A stretch of 12,726 nt of DNA from Pelotomaculum sp. UBA1371. GTDB lineage: Bacteria; Bacillota; Desulfotomaculia; Desulfotomaculales; Pelotomaculaceae. The notes beneath the pieces were generated by a model. The model had not been told where the DNA came from, ran no database searches, and saw only the letters and a program-made list of their open reading frames with translations. Each line of letters opens with the position of its first letter. Positions within the stretch are counted from its first letter, which is position 1. Position numbers and translations under genes: made by a program. The stretch lies in NCBI GenBank assembly GCA_002305915.1, contig DBRJ01000060.1, forward strand, positions 8,153-20,878, read 5' to 3'. Below are positions 1 through 7,740 of this stretch, one piece after another.

Positions 1-2
1 AG

Positions 3-269
3 GAAAATTATGGTATATTTAGTCCCTCACGTGATCTTGAAAAAATTAAACAACTGCTCAACAATATCTATGGGTGTATACCGGCGGCCTTCAAATGAAA
101 ACCGGTCTTAAAATACCGGGAATTGTGCCATAAGCCAGAGTTTGCTCAATCCTTTGCCCTGGTGGAGGAAAGGGCCCGGTTGGCTTTTTATCCTGTTCCA
201 GCGGGTCTGAAAATACCGCTGGAATATGCTAAGTATTTAAAATGGTTTGATAGCTGGATGTTTTATTAA
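3..269 (+). pseudogene. C-terminal part of an unrecognised protein, frame broken by one TGA
   Basis: A protein-like frame enters from the left edge. It reads 31 codons ending in IPAAFK, meets TGA at 96-98, then continues in the same frame for 56 codons to TAA at 267-269. The downstream half has normal protein character, for example LVEERARLAFYPVP and YLKWFDSWMFY. I do not recognise the family. Three readings are possible: a gene ending at 98 followed by a chance open frame, a decayed gene with a nonsense mutation, or a selenoprotein read through UGA. A 5-bp hairpin (CCGGT 102-106 with ACCGG 115-119) starts 3 bases after the TGA, but its loop does not look like a typical bacterial SECIS. No ribosome site convincingly starts a separate gene after the TGA. 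The function is unknown, and the N-terminus lies outside the window. Confidence 0.4.
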
Positions 270-311
270 CGGTCCATTTGATGCATTTTGCTAAACCCGG
301 GCTTGCATTTT

Positions 312-338
312 ATTGATTCCTTTAATCAATCCGGATTG
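312..338. promoter_or_regulatory. nested inverted repeats upstream of the marR promoter
   Basis: ATTGATT (312-318) and AATCAAT (324-330) form a perfect 7-5-7 inverted repeat. The right arm overlaps a second, perfect 12-bp palindrome, CAATCCGGATTG (327-338). The repeat therefore holds three spaced copies of an ATTGA-type half site, about 30 bases ahead of the -35 box. This could be a regulator binding site. As an RNA hairpin it is AT-rich and lacks a clean T tract, so a terminator is less likely. Confidence 0.35.
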
Positions 339-366
339 AACTTTTTATGAATTGCCTTGTTCTTTC

Positions 367-395
367 TTGACTGCTGCAGGAACAACAAATATAAT
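367..395 (+). promoter_or_regulatory. sigma-A-type promoter for the marR gene group
   Basis: TTGACT (367-372), a 17-base spacer and a perfect TATAAT (390-395) make a near-consensus vegetative promoter. It points at the MarR gene, whose start lies 36 bases after the -10 box. Confidence 0.75.
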
Positions 396-406
396 TGTCA
401 TAACAA
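395..406. promoter_or_regulatory. operator-like dyad at the -10 box of the marR promoter
   Basis: TTGTCATAACAA has inverted TTGT/ACAA arms around four bases. It overlaps the end of the -10 box and the expected start of transcription. MarR-family proteins commonly repress their own promoter through short AT-rich dyads in this position, so autoregulation is a reasonable inference. The match is to a general shape, not to a known consensus. Confidence 0.35.
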
Positions 407-430
407 CTATTATCATGATTGGAAGAAAAG

Positions 431-856
431 ATGGATTTCAGTCTGGATGAATCGATTGGTTTCATATTAAACAGGACCAATACAAAGTTAAAGAATGAAT
501 TTCACCAGCGTCTGAAGACTTATAATGTCACACCCGAACAGTGGGGTGTTTTGAACCGTTTATGGGAAAGAGACGGTGTTTCTCCAAAGGAATTGTCTGT
601 CTCTATCTTTAAAGATTTGCCCAACACGGTAAGGATTTTGGAAAAGTTGTGCCGGAAAGGCCTTATTGTGCGCAAGACCAACCCGCTGGATAAAAGGGCC
701 CAATTAATCTACATAACGAACGAGGGTATGGAACTAAAAGGAAAGCTGATACCTATAGCAAAAGGTATCCTGGAAAAGGCCCTGGATGGTATCGGACCTG
801 AAAAAATCAGGGAACTAAAAGATATGCTGAATAGAATATATTACAATATGGAATAA
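431..856 (+). CDS. MarR-family transcriptional regulator
   Basis: This is a DNA-binding regulator of 141 residues, the usual length for MarR proteins, which act as dimers and often respond to small ligands or oxidants. Helical dimerisation segments lie at about 1-30 and 105-140. The winged helix-turn-helix covers about 34-100, with a likely recognition helix near 62-74 and the family's wing signature around D87 and R89 followed by ITNEG (95-99). I prefer ATG 431, with GGAAG ending 5 bases upstream, over an in-frame TTG at 419 that has no ribosome site. It is the first gene after a strong promoter with dyads and probably regulates itself and the two genes that follow. The ligand cannot be read from the sequence; three cysteine-free helices around the dimer interface give no hint of redox sensing, although C74 is present near the recognition helix. 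Confidence 0.88.
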   Translation: MDFSLDESIGFILNRTNTKLKNEFHQRLKTYNVTPEQWGVLNRLWERDGVSPKELSVSIFKDLPNTVRILEKLCRKGLIVRKTNPLDKRAQLIYITNEGMELKGKLIPIAKGILEKALDGIGPEKIRELKDMLNRIYYNME

Positions 857-906
857 TTCTGGCATCTTCTCGTTTGGACCTCAAATTCTAAATGGAATGA
901 TGATTT

Positions 907-1146
907 ATGAGAATGAAAGACAACCAAAGGATACAGAATTATTTAAGCTCCATTTGTATGCAAATACTGCACAAAGACAAGATTAAGAATAAACTGGAAC
1001 ACTGTTTGAATGAAATCATTGAAAATCAAATATCCAGGGGAATACCTGAGGAGGAGGCTATTGACAGCGCCATAGGGCAATTGGGCGATCCCCTGCAACT
1101 GGGAAAAAATTTGCGCTGGCTGGAGTGCTTATTCACTGTGGATTAA
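907..1146 (+). CDS. small HAAS-type (permease-prefix) domain protein
   Basis: The 79-residue product is charged and helical. Residues about 19-69 match the look of the HAAS / permease-prefix domain: a helix with HKDKIKNKLEHCLNEIIEN, then RGIPEEEAIDSAIGQLGDP and LGKNL. In other proteins this domain usually sits at the N-terminus of membrane proteins and is encoded beside PadR-type regulators, where it is thought to take part in signalling. Here it stands alone, stops after the domain, and follows a MarR gene by 50 bases; the next start is 17 bases on. The ribosome site is weak (GGAATG near 895-900), and ATG 913 is an alternative start. It could be a free-standing partner of the membrane protein downstream or the remnant of a longer gene. 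Confidence 0.65.
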   Translation: MRMKDNQRIQNYLSSICMQILHKDKIKNKLEHCLNEIIENQISRGIPEEEAIDSAIGQLGDPLQLGKNLRWLECLFTVD

Positions 1147-1163
1147 TTCTGGGGGTGCGTAAT

Positions 1164-1676
1164 ATGGCTAAATTAGGAGTTAAAGGCAGACAGTGGTTAA
1201 AAGGTTTTCACCTTTTTTTTGTATGTGCCTGGGTCGGTACAGGCCTCTCGATGATGTTAATCGGCCTTCTCAAGGGCCACGTGCCCAATGGGGATGAGCT
1301 ATACGCTTTTAACGCGGCCATCAAGCTGCTGGACGATTTCATTATTATTCCGGCGGCCATGGGTTCTTTGATTACCGGGATCCTGCTATGCTGGCTGACC
1401 AATTGGGGTTTTTTTAAATTCAACTGGATCATCTTTAAATTGATCTCTACTATTGCACAAATTCTCTTCGGCACCTTCTTTTTAGGTCCCTGGACCAATG
1501 GAGCTACGGCCATAGCCGGGGCAGAACGCGTTCTGGCGCTTCAAAATACAGCATACCTTTATTTCAGGCAAATGAGTAACTATTTAGGCGCTGTCCAAAT
1601 CATGCTGCTCATTGCTGTCATTTTTATTTCAGTGCTGAAGCCGTGGGGTAAAAGAACAAAACACTCCGCTGCTTAA
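1164..1676 (+). CDS. four-helix integral membrane protein, DUF2269-like
   Basis: The product has 170 residues with four predicted membrane segments at about 13-35, 56-77, 86-108 and 140-158 and a basic C-terminal tail (KPWGKRTKH). The first helix carries LKGFHLFFVCAWVG, which resembles the histidine-plus-W-x-G start of DUF2269 and related four-helix membrane families. That assignment is from pattern memory and is moderate. The function of this family is not established. ATG 1164 has GGGGGTG (1151-1157) at good spacing and is preferred over the in-frame ATG at 1125, which would overlap the preceding gene. It is the last gene of the MarR group and is followed by a terminator, so it is probably the target or partner of the regulator. 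Confidence 0.7.
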   Translation: MAKLGVKGRQWLKGFHLFFVCAWVGTGLSMMLIGLLKGHVPNGDELYAFNAAIKLLDDFIIIPAAMGSLITGILLCWLTNWGFFKFNWIIFKLISTIAQILFGTFFLGPWTNGATAIAGAERVLALQNTAYLYFRQMSNYLGAVQIMLLIAVIFISVLKPWGKRTKHSAA

Positions 1677-1762
1677 AAGATGAGCTACATAAACTTTAAA
1701 ATAAACCGACAAAGATTTCAGGAAATTCTGTTGTTGGTGTAAATTAAATAGTTTTTTATTTG

Positions 1763-1794
1763 AAGGGGTTGCTGTTTTATGGCAACCCCTTTTT
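1763..1794 (+). terminator. intrinsic terminator after the MarR group
   Basis: A perfect 10-bp stem (AAGGGGTTGC 1763-1772 with GCAACCCCTT 1782-1791) has a 9-base loop and runs into five T's (1790-1794). It lies between convergent genes, so it may also slow transcription from the nitroreductase side, although the minus-strand T tract is poor. Confidence 0.85.
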
Positions 1795-1871
1795 CGCTGG
1801 TGCTTTTAAATACTTTCAGGAAAACTGCTAACAAAAAGACCTTTCCGTATTAGTTTGTTCGAAGCAAAACC

Positions 1872-2381
1872 CTACCAGCCTTCATACCTCACCAGTTCCG
1901 GAAGGGGCTTGCGTTTTTTGGGAACCGCTGTGTCGGCTGGATAACCCAGAGGGGTAAAGGCGACAGGTTCCACATCATCCGGCAGGCCCAGGACCTCCCG
2001 GGCAGCTATGGGATCGAAAGCGGCAATCCAGCAGGTTCCGAGGCCCAGCTCTGTTGCTGCCAGGATCAGGTGGTCCATGGCAATGGTGGCGTCCACTTCC
2101 CCATAGCACTTGCCGTCTTTCCTCGTCCAGGCCTGTTCCGGGGTAAAGCAGGCGCAGATTACCAGCGGCGCCTCCGTAAAGAAAGCCCTGCCGTAAATCC
2201 TGCTCAACTCATTCTTTCTGCCTTCGGTCCGGACGACAATAAAACTGATAGGCTGGCGGTTTGCAGCAGTGGGCGCGAGGCGGGCCGCTTCCAGGATCAT
2301 TTCCAGTTTTTCTTTTTCAACGGGGTCGGGTTTGTAGGAGCGCACGCTGTACCTTTTTTTAATCAACTCAAGAAATGACAT
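1872..2381 (-). CDS. nitroreductase-family FMN oxidoreductase
   Basis: The 169-residue product belongs to the short nitroreductase family, FMN-dependent NAD(P)H oxidoreductases that act as dimers in the cytoplasm on nitro compounds, quinones or flavins. Visible family marks are RYSVRSY (10-16, phosphate/FMN contact), APTAANRQP (36-44, FMN-binding), the helix MDHLILAATELGLGTCWI (102-119) and the closing TPLGYP (143-148). The length is at the short end of the family but complete. ATG at 2381 is chosen because GGAGG lies 10 bases ahead; an upstream in-frame ATG at 2417 would place this ribosome site inside the gene and add 12 unusual residues. It is transcribed alone and divergently from the liv genes. 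The substrate is not predictable from the sequence. Confidence 0.9.
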   Translation of the reverse strand: MSFLELIKKRYSVRSYKPDPVEKEKLEMILEAARLAPTAANRQPISFIVVRTEGRKNELSRIYGRAFFTEAPLVICACFTPEQAWTRKDGKCYGEVDATIAMDHLILAATELGLGTCWIAAFDPIAAREVLGLPDDVEPVAFTPLGYPADTAVPKKRKPLPELVRYEGW

Positions 2382-2433
2382 ATTCTGAATACCTCCTTTA
2401 ATAATGAATTTGATCATTTCATCAGGTGTTTTT

Positions 2434-2463
2434 ATAATAAGATAATATTTACTATAATTTGAA
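2434..2463 (-). promoter_or_regulatory. weak promoter candidate for the nitroreductase
   Basis: On the minus strand TTCAAA (2463-2458) is followed after 18 bases by TATTAT (2439-2434). Both boxes are partial matches in an AT-rich stretch, so this is only a candidate. Confidence 0.3.
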
Positions 2464-2564
2464 CTTCATGCCGGGGGCAAGAGAAAACCTATTACAAATC
2501 GGATGGCTATATTTACCTTTTTAATGAATATAAAGTACATAATAGTGAAATTAGTGAAAAGTTA

Positions 2565-2592
2565 TGGACTTGCTTTCTTCTGCGTGTATAAT
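2565..2592 (+). promoter_or_regulatory. promoter candidate for the liv transporter operon
   Basis: TGGACT (2565-2570), a 16-base spacer and a perfect TATAAT (2587-2592) point toward livG. The -35 box matches four of six consensus bases. Transcription would start near 2599, giving a leader of about 215 bases. Confidence 0.5.
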
Positions 2593-2594
2593 TA

Positions 2595-2614
2595 AAACAG
2601 TTGATTAATTGTTT
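2595..2614. promoter_or_regulatory. operator-like palindrome at the predicted liv transcript start
   Basis: AAACAGTTGATTAATTGTTT is a 20-bp palindrome in which eight of ten base pairs match and the other two would be G-T. It starts two bases after the -10 box and covers the expected transcription start, a common site for a repressor. The regulator is not identifiable. Confidence 0.4.
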
Positions 2615-2660
2615 CTTCCGAAGCTTGAAAAAGTCCTGCCTAATCACGTAACAAGTAGAA

Positions 2661-2786
2661 ATGCCAGGAAGGCCGCAGGTCGGAGATAGAGCATTAAATA
2701 ATACTTTGTACATAGCTTATGACCATGGTTGTTGATGCCTTCCAGGGGCTGCCCGCCCACAATCCGGGCTGAAATCCGGAGGGCAT
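2661..2786 (+). promoter_or_regulatory. structured leader ahead of livG with competing hairpins
   Basis: ATGCCTTCC (2735-2743) can pair with GGAGGGCAT (2778-2786) as a 9-bp stem with one G-U pair. This encloses a smaller stem of GCCCG (2751-2755) with CGGGC (2765-2769). The same GCCTTCC (2737-2743) can instead pair perfectly with an upstream GGAAGGC (2667-2673), so the two folds exclude each other. The large stem ends 29 bases before the livG start, and only weak T-rich sequence follows. I see no T-box, L-box or other known riboswitch consensus. A regulatory role is inferred. Confidence 0.4.
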
Positions 2787-2815
2787 ATTTTATTGGGAAA
2801 TGTGGTGGTTAACGA

Positions 2816-3647
2816 ATGGGTATTAATGAACCGGCTGAGTTTCCAACCGGTAATGATCGCAGCTCTGCAGTGCGACACCCGGGGGCCATTCTAACTGTAA
2901 GCGGTTTAACAAAGAAATTTAAAGGACTCGTGGCGGTGGACAATTTCTGTATGGAACTCCACCCCGGTGAGATTGTCGGCCTCATTGGTCCCAACGGCGC
3001 TGGCAAAACCACTGTTTTTAACTTATTGACCGGAGTGCTCCCGCCTACAGAAGGCAGGATTATGCTCCGGGATCAGAATTTAACCAGACTTAGCCCCGAT
3101 AGAATAACCAGATTGGGAATTGCCCGCACTTTTCAAAACATCCGCCTTTTTCCCAACCTGACCGTTCTGCAAAACTTGCTGATTGCAGTACAAATACACA
3201 AAAATAGTGGTTTTTTGTCCACTGTTTTCAGTTTCCCGGGGTTTATCCGGGAGGAAAAAGAACTTGCAACCAGGGCTTTAGTTTATCTTGAAGCCCTTGG
3301 CATTGCTCATTACAGGGATCAGGAAGCGAAAAACTTGCCTTACGGCGCCCAGCGCAAGCTTGAAGTTGCCCGGGCCCTGGCTGCAGGTCCTGCCGTGCTG
3401 CTGCTGGACGAGCCTGCAGCGGGCATGAACCCGCAGGAAACACTGGAACTAATGCACACTATCCGGCGAATTAAGGATGAGTTTAACCTTGCCATAATCC
3501 TCATTGAACATGACATGAACGTGGTTATGAATCTGTGTCACCGGCTTCTGGTTTTGAGCTACGGTAAAACCATAGCAGAGGGCACTCCCGCAGAAATCAA
3601 AAACAATCCCACTGTCATCAACGCTTATCTGGGGAGGTCCGCAGTTA

Positions 3648-3655
<8 letters not shown>
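2816..3655 (+). CDS. livG: branched-chain amino acid-type ABC transporter, ATP-binding protein LivG
   Basis: This is one of the two ATPases of a LIV-type importer; it sits on the cytoplasmic face and drives uptake of branched-chain amino acids or related compounds. The protein has 279 residues with Walker A GPNGAGKTT (58-66), the LivG-type Q-loop region RTFQNIRLFPNLTVLQN (104-120), signature LPYGAQRK (174-181), Walker B VLLLDEP (194-200) and H-loop H232. The insert after the Q-loop (about 128-150) is typical of LivG. The first 24 or so residues precede the usual family start and look disordered. ATG 2816 is kept because GGTGG lies 7 bases upstream, while the internal GTG at 2870 has no ribosome site. 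It is the first gene of the operon; its end overlaps livF by 8 bases. The true substrate is not fixed by the ATPase. Confidence 0.93.
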
Positions 3656-4352
<697 letters not shown>

Positions 4353-4355
4353 TCT

Positions 4356-5252
4356 ATGAGTGGTACTTACATAATCCAAAACCTGTTGGACGGGATCAGT
4401 CTCGGAAGTATTTACGCCCTGGTTGCCATAGGCTTTTCCATGACCTACAGCATTCTGCGGCTGATCAATTTTGCCCACGGCGACATCTTGATGATCGGTG
4501 CCTACTGCGCGGTATTTATTATGGTAGCTTCACATTTACCCCTGTGGGCCGGTTTGCTGGGCGCCATGCTTTTTGCAGCCCTCATCGGCATGATGGTGGA
4601 AAGGGTGGCCTTCAGGCCTTTGCGGGGCGCCAATGAGGAAGCCATGTTGCTTACTTCCCTGGCTGTATCCATATTTATTGAAAACCTGGGCATTATGACT
4701 GTTTCTGCCCAGCCCCGCAAATTTGAAACCACCCAGGCGCTCTCCTTTATGCACCAAATCGGTGAAATATCCGTCAGCAACATGACCTTATTGATCTTTT
4801 TCCTGACAGTCTTTTTGATCCTGCTCTTGACTTTATTTGTGACCCGGACCAGGCTGGGCGTGGCCATGCGGGCCTGTTCGGAAAACCTGGTAGCCGCCCG
4901 CCTGATGGGGATTGATATTAACAAGGTGGTTGCCTGCGCCTTTGCCATCGGCTCCGGTATGGCTGCCGTGGCCGGCGTTATGCTGGGGGCCCAGTATGGC
5001 AGGATTGACCCTCTGATGGGTTTTATACCCGGTCTTAAAGCTTTTGTGGCTGCGGTTATCGGAGGCATCGGGAGTATTCCCGGAGCTGCCCTGGGCGGGT
5101 ATGTGCTGGGCCTGTCAGAAATTCTACTTGTTGCGCTGCTGCCGCCCATGTACTCCGGTTATAGAGACGCCTTTGTCTTTTTTATTCTAATCATTGTCCT
5201 CCTGATCAGGCCTGCCGGTCTTCTCGGCATCCTGGAAGGGAGGAAGGTATAA
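4356..5252 (+). CDS. livH: branched-chain amino acid-type ABC transporter, permease LivH
   Basis: One of the two membrane subunits forming the transport channel, 298 residues, very hydrophobic. Family marks are LINFAHGD (36-43), FRPLRG (86-91), and the cytoplasmic coupling region TRLGVAMRACSENLVAARLMGID (165-187), which contacts the ATPases. GGIGSIPGAALGG (236-248) and the closing LIRPAGLLG (283-291) also fit. The start follows livF by 3 bases with GGGAGG ahead, and its stop overlaps the livM start by one base (TAATG). Within the LIV family the permease sequence does not settle whether leucine, isoleucine and valine or another amide or amino acid is carried. Confidence 0.93.
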   Translation: MSGTYIIQNLLDGISLGSIYALVAIGFSMTYSILRLINFAHGDILMIGAYCAVFIMVASHLPLWAGLLGAMLFAALIGMMVERVAFRPLRGANEEAMLLTSLAVSIFIENLGIMTVSAQPRKFETTQALSFMHQIGEISVSNMTLLIFFLTVFLILLLTLFVTRTRLGVAMRACSENLVAARLMGIDINKVVACAFAIGSGMAAVAGVMLGAQYGRIDPLMGFIPGLKAFVAAVIGGIGSIPGAALGGYVLGLSEILLVALLPPMYSGYRDAFVFFILIIVLLIRPAGLLGILEGRKV

Positions 5253-6292
5253 TGGAGCGCCGGGATAAAATTTATACTCTAATAGCTCTGGTTGGATTAT
5301 TCCTGCTTCTGGGTGTCCTCAATGTTTTCCTTTCGGACTATCATATGCGCATTGTTAACCTCATCGGCATTAATATCGCCCTGGTGGTAAGTCTGAATCT
5401 CACAAACGGTTTTTGCGGGGTATTTTCCCTGGGGCACGCTGGATTTATGGCTGTGGGTGCCTATGTTGCGGCTATTCTGGCCCTGCCACTGGAAAAGAAA
5501 GCAGCGGTGCTGCCGCAGTTGCCCGCCTGGCTGGGCAGCGTAGAAATCAGCTTTTTCCCGGCCTTGCTGGCCGGCGGGCTGGCTGCTTCCCTGTGCGCCC
5601 TGATCCTGGGTTATCCCGTGCTGCGTCTCCGGGGCCATTACCTTGCCGTTGCTACTCTGGGATTCCTGGTTATAGTGCAGGTGTTTATTACCCAGTTGAA
5701 TACCATTACGAGGGGAGCCAGGGGGATCAACGGACTGCTTCCCAGCACCAATGTGTGGTGGGTCTGGGGAACCGCCGTGTTCACCATCTATATTGTGTGG
5801 CGAATAGTTCACTCGTCGTACGGGCGGGGAATGCTGGCTATCCGGGAAGACGACCTGGCCGCGGAAACACTGGGCGTGAATTTAACCTTCCACAAACTGA
5901 CCGCCTTTTGTACCGGAGCATTTTTTGCTGGTGTCGGAGGCGCGTTGTGGGGACATCTAATTACGGTTGTTACACCGCTTTCCTTCTCCTATGACAGGAC
6001 CTTCAATCTGGTTGTTATGTCGGTGGTGGGCGGTATGAGCAGCATCTCGGGGGGAGTGCTCGGCGCTGCGCTGATGACCATTGTTCCGGAGGCGCTGCGA
6101 AATCTGGAGGTGGGGATGACGGTCTTCGGCCTGTCGCTGCCTCCCTTGTACGGCTTGAGTCAGATTATTATGGCCGTGACGTTGATCCTGATTATTTTTT
6201 TCCGCCCCCGGGGACTTGCCGGCACCTGGGAGTTTTCCTGGAAACGGTTCAGGAAGGATAAGCCTTTACCCGGGACAACCCCGGATAGTTGA
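5252..6292 (+). CDS. livM: branched-chain amino acid-type ABC transporter, permease LivM
   Basis: The second channel subunit, 346 residues, makes a heterodimer with LivH. It shows an N-terminal membrane anchor (about 8-26), FSLGHAGFMAVGAY (58-71), TRGARGINGLL (153-163), and the coupling segment SSYGRGMLAIREDDLAAETLGV (188-209). GGMSSISGGVLGAA (260-273) and FFRPRGLAG (316-324) follow, then a charged tail. The ATG shares a base with the livH stop, and AGGGAGGAAGG precedes it. The gene is intact. A 99-base gap then separates it from the binding-protein gene. Confidence 0.93.
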   Translation: MERRDKIYTLIALVGLFLLLGVLNVFLSDYHMRIVNLIGINIALVVSLNLTNGFCGVFSLGHAGFMAVGAYVAAILALPLEKKAAVLPQLPAWLGSVEISFFPALLAGGLAASLCALILGYPVLRLRGHYLAVATLGFLVIVQVFITQLNTITRGARGINGLLPSTNVWWVWGTAVFTIYIVWRIVHSSYGRGMLAIREDDLAAETLGVNLTFHKLTAFCTGAFFAGVGGALWGHLITVVTPLSFSYDRTFNLVVMSVVGGMSSISGGVLGAALMTIVPEALRNLEVGMTVFGLSLPPLYGLSQIIMAVTLILIIFFRPRGLAGTWEFSWKRFRKDKPLPGTTPDS

Positions 6293-6309
6293 TGAAAGGC
6301 GAAACTATT

Positions 6310-6325
6310 TCACCTCGGGGGGTGA
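6310..6325 (+). other. small hairpin between livM and livK
   Basis: TCACC (6310-6314) pairs with GGTGA (6321-6325) around a six-base loop. No T tract follows. It could protect or process the transcript between the permease genes and the highly expressed binding protein, but it is short and may mean nothing. Confidence 0.2.
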
Positions 6326-6391
6326 TAAAAAGAGTGAGTCAGCGGTGTTAGGATCTGGTTGAAGAGAATTTAAAAAAAAGGAGGCAGATTT

Positions 6392-7576
6392 ATGAAAAAA
6401 CTATGGGTACTGTTTGTGGTCGTATTAATGACCCTTTGCCTGGCGGGATGCGGGGGCGGAGAGAGTAAAGCGCCGGATACCAAGACGGCCGATGGTGAGA
6501 CCATTAAAGTCGGCGCCATCTACAACATTACCGGCGCCCAGTCTTCCCTTGACGCCCCTTCACTGAACGGGTTCAAGCTGGCCGCGAAGGAAATCAATGA
6601 GGCCGGTGGAATTGACGGCAAGCAGATTGAAGTCATCAGCATGGATGGCAAAACGGACCAGACCGCTGCCACCAACGCCGCTTCCAAATTGGTTGACGTG
6701 GACAAGGTTGTGGCCATTGCGGGCTTCAGCGATTCAAACTACGCCCTGGCTGCAGGCCCCATCGCCCAAAATGCGGGTGTTCCCTTTGTAACCTCCGGCG
6801 CCACCCTGCCCAGCCTGCCGGAGCAGGTAGGCGACTATTTCTTCCTGGCGCCTTTCGGTGACGACGCCCAGGCCTATGTGGCAGCTGAATACGCTGCAAA
6901 AGACCTGAATACGAAAACAGCCTATGTATTGAAAGATACTGCCATGGATTTCACCATGAACCTGGCGGCCTTCTTCGTGGAGCGTTTTAAAGAGCTCAAT
7001 GGTGACGGCGCCATCCTTCTGGAAGATACCTTTAAAACCGGCGACCAGGATTATTCAGCCCAGATTAACCGCCTGAAGGCCATGGCCACTGCTCCGGACC
7101 TGCTCTTTATCTCTTCGGGTCCCTCGGATTGTGGTCTCATCGTGAAGCAGCTCAGGGCAGCCGGCGTTAACACGCCCGTCATCAGCGGCGACGGTTTTGA
7201 TACCCCGCTGTTGATTGAGCTTGGCGGAGAAGGCGCCAATGTGGAAACGTATTTTTCCACCCACACCAGCCTGACCCGGGACAGCGAGAAGGTTAAGAAT
7301 TTTGTTGAATCCTACAAGACGGAATACGGCACAGATCCTGAAAACGCCTTTACGGCGCTGGGTTACGATACCATGTATCTTATTGCCGATGCCATCAAGC
7401 GGGCCGGAAATACCGATCCGAAAGCTATCCGGGATGCCCTTGCCGCAACCCAGAACTTTGAAGCAGTGACAGGCACTATATCCTACGAACCCGGCAAGCG
7501 TGTACCCAAAAAGTCCGTTGCCGTCCTGAAAGTGGAAAACGGTGAGTTTGTTTTCATGAAGGAGATTACTCCTTAA
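6392..7576 (+). CDS. livK: LIV-type ABC transporter substrate-binding lipoprotein
   Basis: The extracellular binding protein of the importer has 394 residues. It begins with a lipoprotein signal peptide (KK, hydrophobic stretch, lipobox LAGC with Cys20), a glycine-rich linker, and then a Peripla_BP_6-type fold from about residue 38 to the end. Family signs include IKVGAIYNITGAQSSLDAPSLNG written over residues 39-61, INEAGGIDG, the VAIAGFSDS and VPFVTSGAT stretches of lobe 1, FKTGDQDYSAQINRL in lobe 2, and ALGYDTMYLIADAI near the end. A strong AAGGAGG lies 8 bases before the ATG, fitting the need for more binding protein than permease. It is last in the operon, whereas in E. coli the binding-protein gene comes first. 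The ligand is probably an amino acid or amide but is not established. Confidence 0.9.
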   Translation: MKKLWVLFVVVLMTLCLAGCGGGESKAPDTKTADGETIKVGAIYNITGAQSSLDAPSLNGFKLAAKEINEAGGIDGKQIEVISMDGKTDQTAATNAASKLVDVDKVVAIAGFSDSNYALAAGPIAQNAGVPFVTSGATLPSLPEQVGDYFFLAPFGDDAQAYVAAEYAAKDLNTKTAYVLKDTAMDFTMNLAAFFVERFKELNGDGAILLEDTFKTGDQDYSAQINRLKAMATAPDLLFISSGPSDCGLIVKQLRAAGVNTPVISGDGFDTPLLIELGGEGANVETYFSTHTSLTRDSEKVKNFVESYKTEYGTDPENAFTALGYDTMYLIADAIKRAGNTDPKAIRDALAATQNFEAVTGTISYEPGKRVPKKSVAVLKVENGEFVFMKEITP

Positions 7577-7605
7577 AGGTGGTTGATCTTTAATCCGGTT
7601 TTTTT
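7559..7605 (+). terminator. weak terminator candidate at the end of livK
   Basis: A 6-bp stem, AAGGAG (7559-7564) with CTCCTT (7569-7574), overlaps the stop codon. A second weak stem, AAAGGT with ATCTTT (7575-7591), is followed after seven bases by seven T's (7599-7605). Neither stem sits properly against the T tract. Confidence 0.25.
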
Positions 7606-7690
7606 CTGTGACTTGCTGCGCCGGCAGAATGAAAAACCAGGCTGCAGGTGCGTTTTAACGTGAACCGGTCTACTGCGGAAACCTGTGTGA

Positions 7691-7717
7691 TTGATTGTTT
7701 GTATGATTGAATATAAC
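7691..7717 (+). promoter_or_regulatory. weak promoter candidate for the creatininase-family gene
   Basis: TTGATT (7691-7696) and TATAAC (7712-7717) are separated by 15 bases, shorter than ideal. It is the best promoter-like pair in the 235-base gap after livK. Read-through from the liv operon is the alternative. Confidence 0.25.
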
Positions 7718-7740
7718 GTTTCATTTACTTAACAACCTGG

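Noticed and set aside
2513..2713. 66-codon minus-strand frame in the nitroreductase/liv spacer
   Set aside because: No ribosome site, no recognisable family, and it covers the promoter and dyad of the liv operon.
2661..2735. Possible 24-residue leader peptide ahead of livG
   Set aside because: No ribosome site and no run of leucine, isoleucine or valine codons, so a translation-attenuation peptide is not supported.
4502..5149. Long open frame of 215 codons antisense to livH
   Set aside because: It lies entirely opposite a clear LivH gene, has no family character, and its composition is that expected from the reverse of a hydrophobic protein.
5413..5994. 193-codon frame overlapping livM in another phase
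   Set aside because: Arginine/glycine/cysteine-rich low-quality translation inside an intact LivM gene; a frame shadow.
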